From Deinococcus sp. (lineage in GTDB: Bacteria > Deinococcota > Deinococci > Deinococcales > Deinococcaceae), in assembly GCA_028287665.1 (NCBI GenBank), contig JAQBPF010000360.1, positions 1 through 6,976 on the forward strand: a DNA stretch of 6,976 nucleotides, written 5' to 3'. The translations under genes were made by a program, and so were the position numbers. Shown piece by piece: positions 1 through 6,017 of the stretch (its first letter is position 1; every line of letters begins with the position of its first letter). The notes under the pieces were generated by a model that saw nothing but the letters and a program-made list of their open reading frames with translations, did no database searches and was not told the origin of the DNA.

Positions 1-36
1 CAGGCGGGCCGCGTGGTGATCGAGTGGGTGGATTGA
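1..36 (+). CDS. 3' end of an unidentified gene (partial)
   Basis: Frame 1 is open from the window edge to TGA at 34-36 and would encode a C-terminus reading QAGRVVIEWVD. Its third codon positions are almost all G or C, like the real genes here. Frame 3 is also open, to a TGA that overlaps the next start as GTGA, but its third positions are A/T-rich for this genome, so frame 1 is preferred. Eleven residues are too few to identify a family. The next gene starts 32 bases downstream on the same strand, so the two may be co-transcribed. Confidence 0.45.
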   Translation, partial: QAGRVVIEWVD

Positions 37-67
37 GTCTGCCCATCACCTGCCTGAGGCGGAGCGC

Positions 68-553
68 GTGATTCTGGAAGCCGAGCAGAGTTTTGCCCTG
101 ACCCACCCACAGGGACAGTTGGCGGCCCTGGCCTTTGTGCGTGATCCCGCCCTGGCCCTGTCGAGGGTGCGCTTTTTGCGGGGCCTGGTGGGCAGTACAG
201 AGGGGGTACGCGGAGAACTGATCGTCCCCGTGCCCGTTCTTGGAGAGGTGGATCTGCCCTTTCACAGCCTGCTTCTGGTCACGGAGGATGGGGCGACGCT
301 GACGCCACAACCCATTGCAGACGAGCGGGCGTGGGTTGAAGTCAGCGGTACAGCCGCCACAGACAGCGCGGGGCAGATCCGCTTCCAGTTCCATTTTGTG
401 GCCCACCTGGCCACCCCCGAGGCTGAGGGCTGGGGCGGCGCAGCCTTCGAGAAGATGGTGCGGGCCGCCGCTGGACGCACGCTGGAACGGGTGGCGCGGG
501 AGTTGCCGCAGGGCATCGGGGCGGCAGTGGTAGCGCAGGCCGGAGTCCACTGA
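68..553 (+). CDS. Uncharacterised 161-residue protein, SRPBCC-like layout (possibly DUF3809)
   Basis: Function unknown. The GTG start at 68 is preceded by purine-rich GAGG (56-59) and GGAG (61-64), so the start is credible. The 161-residue product has no signal peptide or membrane segment and should be cytosolic. It reads as a run of amphipathic strands (about residues 30-115, for example GELIVPVPVLGEVDLPFHSL and IRFQFHFVAHL), followed by a long C-terminal helix (about 122-148). That strands-then-helix order suits a small START/SRPBCC-type ligand-binding fold, but no catalytic motif supports it. From memory it resembles the Deinococcus family DUF3809; this is a tentative recollection. No intrinsic terminator follows, and metK begins 225 bases downstream, behind its own apparent promoter. 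Coding status is supported by length, ribosome-binding site and G/C-rich third positions. Confidence 0.8.
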   Translation: MILEAEQSFALTHPQGQLAALAFVRDPALALSRVRFLRGLVGSTEGVRGELIVPVPVLGEVDLPFHSLLLVTEDGATLTPQPIADERAWVEVSGTAATDSAGQIRFQFHFVAHLATPEAEGWGGAAFEKMVRAAAGRTLERVARELPQGIGAAVVAQAGVH

Positions 554-614
554 ACCCCACACCTGTCCCGGATGCCTGACCTCCAGCCTCCCGCGCCGCG
601 CCACTGAGATTCGT

Positions 615-649
615 CCCTGTTCTGACCCCTGACCTTGCGTTACCCTGCA
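615..649 (+). promoter_or_regulatory. Candidate metK promoter, bipartite element shared with rsmD
   Basis: CCCTGTTCT (615-623) and TGCGTTACCCTGCA (636-649) are separated by 12 bases. The same two blocks, 11 bases apart, lie upstream of rsmD on the other strand (3436-3403). TACCCT (641-646) fits a TANNNT-type -10, and the upstream block falls in the -35 position with a 17-18 base spacer. The -35 block does not look like TTGACA. The second block also sits in a 6-bp inverted repeat here, CCTTGC (633-638) and GCAAGG (647-652), which the rsmD copy lacks. A start near 653 would give metK a leader of about 125 bases. Confidence 0.55.
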
Positions 650-723
650 AGGCGTCTGGGCTGCCACCGTGCAGACCGGGCCGGGCGGGGCCGCAGGCGA
701 CATCCTCTCCAGGTAGTTTCCCT

Positions 724-753
724 AGTTCTGTGAGACAGAGTTCTGTGAGACGC
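724..753 (+). repeat. 15-bp tandem duplication in the metK leader
   Basis: AGTTCTGTGAGACAG (724-738) is followed immediately by AGTTCTGTGAGACGC (739-753), identical over the first 13 bases. Each unit contains TCTGT-GAG-AC, so the array reads as alternating TCTGT and ACAGA arms. One inverted repeat has a 3-base spacer (727-739) and another has a 2-base spacer (735-746). It ends 24 bases before the metK start codon, just ahead of the ribosome-binding site. It could be a two-site operator, an RNA structure affecting translation, or a slippage duplication. Confidence 0.8.
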
Positions 754-777
754 ACCCCCGCCCTGTCAGGAGAACGT

Positions 778-2076
778 ATGCGGAAGTTTTACACGTCAGA
801 GTCGGTATCGGAAGGACACCCGGACAAGTTGGCAGACTTTATTTCAGACTCCATTCTGGATGAGTTTCTGCGGATGGAGCCGGAAAGTCGCGTGGCTGTG
901 GAAACGCTGGTGACCACAGGCATGGCCGTCGTTGCGGGCGAGGTGCGGGCCACCACCGCGCACGTAGACATCCAGAAAACGGTGCGGGAGGCCGTAAAAC
1001 AGGTGGGCTACACCCGCGCCAACTACGGTTTCGATGCCGAGTACAGCGCCGTGCTGGTGGCCATTCATGAGCAGTCGCCCGAAATTGCGGACGGTGTGGA
1101 CCACTCGGAGGAATGGCGGGCCATGACGCCTGCCGAGCGTGCGTTGCCCCAGAACGCCTACTCGGAAGTGGGGGCCGGAGATCAGGGTCTGATGTTCGGG
1201 TACGCCACCGACGAAACGCCTGAGCTGATGCCGCTGCCGATTTCTCTGGCCCACAAGCTGACGCGCCGTTTGGCCGAATTGCGAAAGGCCGCCATTGCCG
1301 CGCAGACCCGTCAGGCCAACTTGCAAGAGGGCGAAAGCCTGAGCCAAGCCGACACCGCCGCCCTCCACTTTGCCTACCTGCGCCCCGACGCCAAAGCGCA
1401 GGTGACCGTGGTGCGAGACGGGGAGCCGCACGAGGCCACCGAGACGCTGGTGGATACGGTCGTCATCAGCACGCAACACGATGAAGACGTATCGCAGAGC
1501 CAGATCCGCACCGACCTGATCGAGCATGTGATTCGCGCCGTGATTCCTGCCGGGTTGCTGAACGCCGATACCAAGTTTTTTATCAATCCCAGTGGCCGTT
1601 TTGTGATCGGTGGGCCACACGGCGACACCGGACTGACGGGCCGCAAAATCATCGTGGATACCTACGGCGGGGCTGTGCCACACGGCGGCGGCGCATTCAG
1701 CGGCAAAGACCCCACCAAAGTAGACCGCAGCGCTGCCTACTACGCCCGCTATATCGCCAAAAACATCGTTGCGGCGGGGCTGGCACGGCGGGCCCTGGTG
1801 GAAGTTGCCTACGCGATTGGCCGCGCCCACCCGGTCAGCCTGCGTGTGGATACCTACGGCACAGGCACCGTGAGCGACGAGGCCCTGGCCGCGCTGGTCA
1901 CGGCCCATTTTGACGCCCGCCCACAGGCCATTATTGCCGAACTCGACCTGCGCCGACCCATTTACGCGCAGACCGCCGCCTACGGTCACTTTGGCCGCGA
2001 AGGATTTCCGTGGGAAGCCACCGATAAAGCCGAGCTGCTGAAGGCTGCGGCTCAGACGGAAACTGTGCTGGGCTGA
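778..2076 (+). CDS. metK: S-adenosylmethionine synthase (methionine adenosyltransferase)
   Basis: Cytosolic enzyme making S-adenosylmethionine from methionine and ATP, the methyl donor used by RsmD among others. The 432-residue protein opens with the family signature [11 protein letters not shown] (residues 7-17). It carries the GAGDQG hexapeptide at 132-137 and the glycine-rich phosphate-binding GGGAFSGKD at 303-311, so all hallmark motifs are intact. The start at 778 is chosen because AGGAG (768-772) lies 5 bases upstream and the protein then begins exactly where the family does. An in-frame GTG at 730 would add 16 residues and has no such support. The protein is about 50 residues longer than E. 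coli MetK (384). Much of the excess is an Ala/Gln-rich stretch at about 171-200, just before the conserved [10 protein letters not shown] strong terminator hairpin follows the stop codon. Confidence 0.97.
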   Translation: MRKFYTSESVSEGHPDKLADFISDSILDEFLRMEPESRVAVETLVTTGMAVVAGEVRATTAHVDIQKTVREAVKQVGYTRANYGFDAEYSAVLVAIHEQSPEIADGVDHSEEWRAMTPAERALPQNAYSEVGAGDQGLMFGYATDETPELMPLPISLAHKLTRRLAELRKAAIAAQTRQANLQEGESLSQADTAALHFAYLRPDAKAQVTVVRDGEPHEATETLVDTVVISTQHDEDVSQSQIRTDLIEHVIRAVIPAGLLNADTKFFINPSGRFVIGGPHGDTGLTGRKIIVDTYGGAVPHGGGAFSGKDPTKVDRSAAYYARYIAKNIVAAGLARRALVEVAYAIGRAHPVSLRVDTYGTGTVSDEALAALVTAHFDARPQAIIAELDLRRPIYAQTAAYGHFGREGFPWEATDKAELLKAAAQTETVLG

Positions 2077-2088
2077 GAACTCAAACAC

Positions 2089-2129
2089 AGAGGGCCAGAA
2101 GCTGGGAACACCCGGTCTTCTGGCCCTCT
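2089..2129. terminator. Bidirectional intrinsic terminator between convergent metK and coaD
   Basis: A perfect 13-bp stem pairs AGAGGGCCAGAAG (2089-2101) with CTTCTGGCCCTCT (2117-2129). It continues inward with CTGGG (2102-2106) against CCCGG (2111-2115), including one wobble pair, around an AACA tetraloop, with a single bulged base at 2116. Short T-rich tails flank both sides (TTCTGTTGT on plus, TGTGTTTGA on minus). It can therefore serve metK from the left and coaD from the right. The T tracts are imperfect, but the stem is very stable. Confidence 0.85.
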
Positions 2130-2159
2130 TCTGTTGTCATGGATCTCTGGGCCTGCACG

Positions 2160-2707
<548 letters not shown>

Positions 2708-2711
<4 letters not shown>

Positions 2712-3337
2712 GTGGACTGAATGCTAGCGGGTTCGGACGCGTCGTCGCTCTCGGTGTCCTGCTCTTCCTGCCCCCCGGCGTCCAGTTCCCGCCGTTCGTA
2801 GATGGTCAGCGAGTTGCTGCCGTACTCGCGCAGTTCCCGCTCGAAATCGGGATGTTCGGGCAGGTTCAGCGCCACGCGCTCCCAGCGATCGGGGTGCTGA
2901 CAGATCAGCAGGCCGCCGGGAGCCACGATCTGGCCCTTCAGGAGCGATGCCGCGAGGCGCGGGATGTCCTGGGCGTAGGGCGGGTCACTGAACACCACAT
3001 CAAAGCTTCCCAGGGCGGGCAGGAGGCTCTCGGCGTCGCCCTTCAGGATTCTGACCTTCAGCTGGGCTGCACGGGCGTTCTCGTCCAGCGTACGCACACC
3101 ACGGGGGTTCATTTCGATCAGGGTCACGGAGTAGCCCCGGCTGGCCGCTTCCAGACCAATCGCGCCGCTGCCGCCGTGCAGATCCAGAAACCGCCGTCCG
3201 GGAGGTGGGCCTGCAGGCAGGCGCGACGCGAGCAGATCGAACAGGCTTTTGCGAATGCGGACGTTGCTGGGCCGCGCCCCTTCCGGCACGTGCAGCTCCC
3301 GGCCCTTCGCGCTGCCGCCCAGAATACGCAGGCTCAT
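2708..3337 (-). CDS. rsmD: 16S rRNA (guanine-N2)-methyltransferase RsmD
   Basis: SAM-dependent methyltransferase of the RsmD family, which in E. coli methylates G966 of 16S rRNA during 30S assembly. The 209-residue protein starts with the family N-terminus [15 protein letters not shown]. It has the SAM-binding motif [13 protein letters not shown] (50-61) and the catalytic DPPY motif (118-121). Motif I is usually FAGSG; here Phe-Ala is replaced by His-Gly. After about residue 187 comes an acidic, low-complexity tail (Glu, Asp, Ser, Gln) absent from E. coli RsmD, probably disordered. The start at 3337 has AGGT 8 bases upstream, and an in-frame TAG lies 8 codons upstream, so it cannot extend far. 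It leads a two-gene operon with coaD (ATGA overlap). Its apparent promoter carries the same bipartite element as metK. Confidence 0.93.
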
Positions 3338-3367
3338 AAGCGTGACCTGTTGAAGCGTGATCTACTG
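3338..3367 (-). repeat. 15-bp imperfect tandem repeat abutting the rsmD start codon
   Basis: On the minus strand CAGTAGATCACGCTT (3367-3353) is followed by CAACAGGTCACGCTT (3352-3338) and then directly by the rsmD ATG. The units match at 12 of 15 positions, with TCACGCTT identical. The copy nearest the gene contains AGGT at ribosome-binding-site distance. The distal copy has AGAT there and carries an in-frame TAG. This looks like a local duplication of the translation initiation region in which only the proximal copy works. Confidence 0.75.
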
Positions 3368-3402
3368 AATGGAAAAGCCGCCAGAAACGTGGAGTTCATC
3401 TG

Positions 3403-3436
3403 TGCAGGGTAACGCAGCCAGGGCAGAAGAACAGGG
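3403..3436 (-). promoter_or_regulatory. Candidate rsmD-coaD promoter, bipartite element shared with metK
   Basis: Reading the minus strand, CCCTGTTCT (3436-3428), 11 bases, then TGCGTTACCCTGCA (3416-3403). The metK upstream region has both blocks identical with a 12-base gap. TACCCT (3411-3406) fits a -10 hexamer and predicts a start near 3399, about 60 bases before the rsmD ATG. The element lies downstream of the lipoprotein gene's terminator, as expected for an independent promoter. Sequence outside the two blocks is unrelated between the copies. Confidence 0.55.
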
Positions 3437-3455
3437 CAGAGCAACAGAACAGACC

Positions 3456-3490
3456 AAAAAAAGGGCGGCCCCCAACAAGAGGACCGTCCC
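3456..3490 (-). terminator. Intrinsic terminator of the SOD-like lipoprotein gene
   Basis: The minus strand reads GGGACGGTCC (3490-3481), a short loop, GGGCCGCCC (3471-3463), then seven T (3462-3456). The stem is about 9 bp with one bulged base and one G-U pair. It starts 21 bases after the lipoprotein stop codon and just before the candidate rsmD promoter, so it insulates rsmD from the upstream gene. Confidence 0.85.
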
Positions 3491-3510
3491 GACTACCCTG
3501 CTGCTGAGGC

Positions 3511-3954
3511 TTAGAGGCGAACGCCCGTGCAGGCCACGCCCGCATCGGCTGGCGTGCCGTCTGCACCCGTGGCCGTGTGAATGTTGAAGTAGGTGGCCGC
3601 CGTGACCACATTGGCCGCCACTTCGCCGTTGAGGGCGAGGTAGCCGCTGCTGTCGGTTTTGCCCACGATCATGCTGGCCATGATGGGTGCTCCGCCGCTC
3701 TTGCAGGGGTCGGCGCTGGCAGGGCCCTGCACGTGGTAGTGGGCCACATAGTAGGTGTCCGCCTTGAGGCCAGTGACGCGGGCGGCGGTCATGACCATAT
3801 CGCCACGGCGCACATTTACGCCGCCCACTGGGGTCAGGCTGCCAGCTGCAGGCTGTTTGCCGAGGGTGTAGTTGGTGCCCACGCTGCGGTCGATCAGGCT
3901 GCAAGAAGACATGGCGACGGCGGCGGCAGCAGAAAGCATAAGGATTCGTTTCAT
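3511..3954 (-). CDS. Exported lipoprotein with Cu/Zn superoxide dismutase-like domain, reduced metal site
   Basis: The 147-residue precursor begins with two positive residues and a hydrophobic Ala-rich segment ending in MSSC. Cys18 is the likely lipidated residue, although Met at -3 is not ideal for a lipobox. The mature part resembles the Cu/Zn SOD fold. HYH (72-74) followed ten residues later by Cys84 matches SOD His46-x-His48 and Cys57. NIH (His126) followed by ACTGV (Cys142) near the C-terminus matches SOD His120 and Cys146. These are the only histidines in the protein. The bridging and zinc-ligand histidines, the zinc aspartate region and the arginine near the second cysteine are not apparent. 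It could be a copper-binding or structural envelope protein rather than an active dismutase; a CHRD-like beta domain is an alternative. The start is supported by GGGAGG (3968-3963) 8 bases upstream. The gene is monocistronic, with terminators on both sides. Confidence 0.75.
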   Translation of the reverse strand: MKRILMLSAAAAVAMSSCSLIDRSVGTNYTLGKQPAAGSLTPVGGVNVRRGDMVMTAARVTGLKADTYYVAHYHVQGPASADPCKSGGAPIMASMIVGKTDSSGYLALNGEVAANVVTAATYFNIHTATGADGTPADAGVACTGVRL

Positions 3955-4013
3955 GGGTAAAACCTCCCAACCTCAGAGAGCAGCACAGGAGCGCTGTTCC
4001 GTTCGGTCTGTAG

Positions 4014-4019
4014 AATGTA
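4014..4019 (-). promoter_or_regulatory. Possible -10 of the SOD-like lipoprotein gene
   Basis: The minus strand carries TACATT (4019-4014) within GGTTACATTC, fitting a TANNNT -10 and predicting a leader of about 53 bases that includes GGGAGG. No convincing -35 hexamer was found at 16-18 bases, so this is weak support only. Confidence 0.3.
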
Positions 4020-4123
4020 ACCTCATGCTGCACTGCTGCCGAGATTGGCAAGCGTAGTCGCGCCCGCAAATTCAAGAGCAGGCCAAGCTGTTCTAAAGAT
4101 TGGGCCAATGTCGGTGGCACACC

Positions 4124-4156
4124 AAAAAGCGCCGCCTGCACAGTGGCAAGCGGCGC
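4124..4156 (-). terminator. Intrinsic terminator of the YbjN-domain gene
   Basis: On the minus strand GCGCCGCTTGC (4156-4146), a six-base loop, GCAGGCGGCGC (4139-4129), then five T (4128-4124). The 11-bp stem has a single G-U pair. It lies about 50 bases past the YbjN-gene stop codon. Its stem and T tract are those of a textbook rho-independent terminator for minus-strand transcription. Confidence 0.9.
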
Positions 4157-4171
4157 CCGGTTCTCCCCAAG

Positions 4172-4211
4172 TTATTCAGGGAGAGCCTTCTTTATTCAGC
4201 GAGAGACTTCA
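4172..4211 (-). repeat. 20-bp imperfect tandem repeat spanning the YbjN-gene stop codon
   Basis: Two adjacent 20-base units, 4172-4191 and 4192-4211, match at 17 of 20 positions (plus strand TTATTCAG, then GAGAG, then CTTC in both). The second unit includes the stop codon of the YbjN-domain gene (TGA, 4211-4209); the first lies wholly in the 3' untranslated stretch. The units differ at the base that would make a second TGA: the equivalent of the stop codon reads AGA in the distal copy. Confidence 0.75.
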
Positions 4212-4724
4212 GGGCAGTTCTCCCTCGAAGGCCTCGACATCATCCAGATACTCGGTCATCCATGATTTGAGGGCGGTTTTGAGATAACCGCCCGTCAGGA
4301 TCAGGCTGGTATCCAGGTAATAGCTGCCCTCATACACATACGCCTGAGTGTAGTAATTGCTGTTCCACTCGTTGGCGATTTCGGAGTCGATGCTGTCTTC
4401 ATCATCGCTGTAGTCCCAGTAAGAGCTGGCGGTGACGCGGGTGCAGACGTTGTTCTTGCAGTTGCTGAACCACATATCGATGTCGTAATCGCCCGCCGTA
4501 ACGCTGAGGCTGGGGTCTTCATCGGGGTTGGCGGGGTTTACGGTGACCTTGTAACCCGCTTCGCGCAGGGCGGCGGCCACACTGCTGGGCGTGGCGGCCT
4601 GAATTTGGCCAGTGCCGCCCACGGTGGGCGCAGCGGCTCCCCCGGCAGAGGCGACGCCGAGTGCAGAGGTGAGGAGAAGAGCTGCTGCCGACAGGAGCAC
4701 TTGGTTCACTGGCTTTGTCTTCAT
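4209..4724 (-). CDS. Secreted YbjN-domain protein
   Basis: The 171-residue precursor has a clear Sec signal peptide: MKTK, a Leu/Ala-rich core, and a likely signal peptidase I site after ALGVASA near residue 27. No lipobox cysteine is present, so the product should be periplasmic or released. The mature region resembles the YbjN family (once named bacterial sensory transduction regulators). It has PSSVAAALREAGYKV (46-60), a DYDIDMWFSNC strand (79-89), a tryptophan/acidic segment ending in EIANEWNSN (115-123), strand pairs with YVYEGSYYLDTSLIL (129-143), and a C-terminal helix with Trp. Cys89 and Cys94 are close enough for an oxidised pair. The role of secreted YbjN proteins is not established. 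The ATG at 4724 has no ribosome-binding site and lies 7 bases after a TAATGT -10, so it is probably translated from a leaderless mRNA. Its own terminator follows. Confidence 0.8.
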   Translation of the reverse strand: MKTKPVNQVLLSAAALLLTSALGVASAGGAAAPTVGGTGQIQAATPSSVAAALREAGYKVTVNPANPDEDPSLSVTAGDYDIDMWFSNCKNNVCTRVTASSYWDYSDDEDSIDSEIANEWNSNYYTQAYVYEGSYYLDTSLILTGGYLKTALKSWMTEYLDDVEAFEGELP

Positions 4725-4731
4725 AAGGTCA

Positions 4732-4737
4732 ACATTA
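4732..4737 (-). promoter_or_regulatory. -10 element of a probable leaderless transcript (YbjN-domain gene)
   Basis: TAATGT on the minus strand (4737-4732) ends exactly 7 bases before the ATG, the distance at which transcription would begin on the start codon itself. The intervening TGACCTT contains no Shine-Dalgarno purines. Leaderless mRNAs with TANNNT about 7 bases ahead of the start are common in Deinococcus. No good -35 is visible. Confidence 0.6.
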
Positions 4738-4785
4738 CGTCATTTTTAGGAAGAGGTTGCCGCAGATCTTGGGGGAGGTGGGGGC

Positions 4786-4857
4786 ATGACCTTCGGAATT
4801 TCTTGCAGTTCGGCTCACGCCCCTCATGTTTCACATGGTCAGGTCAGCGCATTGTGA
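4786..4857 (+). CDS. Possible 23-codon leader ORF ahead of nadM
   Basis: ATG at 4786 is preceded by an excellent ribosome-binding site (GGAGGTG, 4774-4780, within a G/A run at 4771-4784). It opens a 23-codon frame beginning MTFGISCSSAH and ending VSAL, with TGA at 4855-4857. Only one codon (GGC) separates that stop from the nadM ATG at 4861, and both are in the same frame. The downstream ATG has only GAGG one base away, too close for normal initiation. The small ORF may therefore deliver ribosomes to nadM by termination-reinitiation, or act as a leader peptide. It could also be an N-terminal extension of nadM cut off by a stop mutation. The peptide itself matches nothing I recognise. Confidence 0.4.
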   Translation: MTFGISCSSAHAPHVSHGQVSAL

Positions 4858-4860
4858 GGC

Positions 4861-5955
4861 ATGACGCCACCGCTACCCGAGCGGCCACCTGAGCCGCCGC
4901 ATGGAATGGCCCGTGAATCTTCAGTTCTCCCCCGCACCCGCAAGCGTACTTTTGGCGTGTACATCGGACGGTTCGAGCCGCCACACCTGGCCCACCTGCA
5001 GGTGATGCAGGAGGCGCTGGAGAGTGTGCAGAAGCTGATTGTGGTGGTCGGCAGTGCTGAAGCCGCCCGCAATACCAAAAATCCCTTTACGGCGTCCGAA
5101 CGTGAGGCGGTGCTGACGGCCATGCTGGAAGGCGTGGGCATCAAAAAATCCCGCCTGCTGTTCGTGCATGTCCGGGACTATTTTTATAACGAAGGGCTGT
5201 GGCTGGGCGCCGTGCAGCGCGGCGTACAGGCGCATACGCACGGCAGCAGCGATGTGGCCCTGATCGGCCACGTGAAGGATGAAAGCAGCTATTACCTGCG
5301 TTCCTTTCCGGCCTGGGAATTTATTCCGACCCATGTGGTGAGCCCGCTGAGTGCCACCGATGTGCGGAAGGCCTACTTTGAAGACCGTATGGAAGACGTG
5401 CGCGGGATGGTTCCGCCCGCCGTGTTCACTTTTCTCGCCCACTTCCGCACCCTGCCCGAATACGCCGAATTGCAGGGGGAATACCAGTATCTGCAGGCCT
5501 ACCGCGCCGCCTGGAAGGACGCCCCCTTTGCCCCCGTATTCGTGACCACCGACGCCGTGATTACCCGCAGCGGGCATGTGCTGGTGGTGCGGCGGGCGGG
5601 GTTGCCGGGCCGGGGCCGCCTTGCCATGCCCGGCGGTTTTCTGGAACCCGGCGAAACCCTGCTGCACTGCGCCGTGCGCGAGGCCCACGAGGAAACCGGC
5701 CTCAGCGAGGGCGTGAATCTGGCCGGAGCCTTACGCGCTCAGGCCGTGTTCGATTACCCCGACCGCAGCCAGCGCGGGCGCACCATTACGCACGCCTACC
5801 ACTTCGATCTGGGCATCGGCCAGTTGCCGGTGCTGCGGGCCGCCAGCGACGCTGCCGAAGCCTTCTGGCTGCCGCTCAGCGAGGCGTTGGCCCACCCCGA
5901 GCTGTTCTTTGAGGATCACCACGCCATCATCGAACACTTCTTGATGCGGGGCTAG
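4861..5955 (+). CDS. nadM: Bifunctional NMN adenylyltransferase / Nudix hydrolase
   Basis: Fusion enzyme of the NadM-Nudix type known from Synechocystis and Francisella. The N-terminal domain joins NMN and ATP to give NAD. It shows [16 protein letters not shown] (residues 30-45), whose HxxH is the catalytic nucleotidyltransferase motif, and SATDVR (164-169), equivalent to the family ISATxxR. The C-terminal domain carries a complete Nudix box at 259-281: G, five residues, E265, seven residues, then REAHEETGL. In relatives this domain hydrolyses ADP-ribose, recycling NAD breakdown products. The 364 residues suit the fusion (about 340 plus an extension). The first 29 residues are Pro/Arg-rich and not part of the fold. 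The start is uncertain: 4861 may depend on coupling to the upstream small ORF, and ATG at 4906 (residue 16) is possible. A NAMPT gene on the same strand supplies its substrate NMN. Confidence 0.93.
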   Translation: MTPPLPERPPEPPHGMARESSVLPRTRKRTFGVYIGRFEPPHLAHLQVMQEALESVQKLIVVVGSAEAARNTKNPFTASEREAVLTAMLEGVGIKKSRLLFVHVRDYFYNEGLWLGAVQRGVQAHTHGSSDVALIGHVKDESSYYLRSFPAWEFIPTHVVSPLSATDVRKAYFEDRMEDVRGMVPPAVFTFLAHFRTLPEYAELQGEYQYLQAYRAAWKDAPFAPVFVTTDAVITRSGHVLVVRRAGLPGRGRLAMPGGFLEPGETLLHCAVREAHEETGLSEGVNLAGALRAQAVFDYPDRSQRGRTITHAYHFDLGIGQLPVLRAASDAAEAFWLPLSEALAHPELFFEDHHAIIEHFLMRG

Positions 5956-5972
5956 GGCAGGAAGTCCGATCA

Positions 5973-6006
5973 GGAACGGCGCGGCTTACAGGTCGGTCGC
6001 CGTTCT
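5973..6006 (+). other. Hairpin between nadM and the next gene
   Basis: GAACGGCG (5974-5981) is a perfect inverted repeat of CGCCGTTC (5998-6005), with a further G-U pair at 5973/6006 and a 16-base loop. No T tract follows, so it is not a normal terminator. It ends two bases before the AAGG ribosome-binding site (6008-6011) of the next gene. It may therefore stabilise the nadM 3' end or influence translation of the downstream gene. Confidence 0.5.
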
Positions 6007-6017
6007 CAAGGGTGAAC

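Noticed and set aside
554..777. Possible SAM riboswitch in the metK leader
   Set aside because: I looked for the conserved cores of SAM-I and SAM-II type riboswitches and saw none. Only small competing stems (GTCTG 654-658 with CAGAC 672-676, and CTGC with GCAG) are visible. A covariance-model search would settle it.
730..777. Upstream GTG start for metK adding 16 residues
   Set aside because: It lies inside the tandem repeat and has no ribosome-binding site. The ATG at 778 has AGGAG at ideal spacing and gives the conserved N-terminus.
844..2088. Long open frame on the minus strand opposite metK
   Set aside because: It is fully antisense to an unmistakable metK. Its composition (His/Gly/Val-rich) is what high-GC antisense frames give, and it has no ribosome-binding site or family motif.
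3362..4141. 259-codon minus-strand frame across the lipoprotein gene
   Set aside because: It overlaps the SOD-like gene in another frame, runs through both that gene's terminator and the upstream one, and yields a low-complexity Arg/His/Ser-rich product.
4921..5688. 255-codon minus-strand frame opposite nadM
   Set aside because: Antisense shadow, Gly/His/Gln-rich, no motifs; the plus strand encodes intact nucleotidyltransferase and Nudix motifs.
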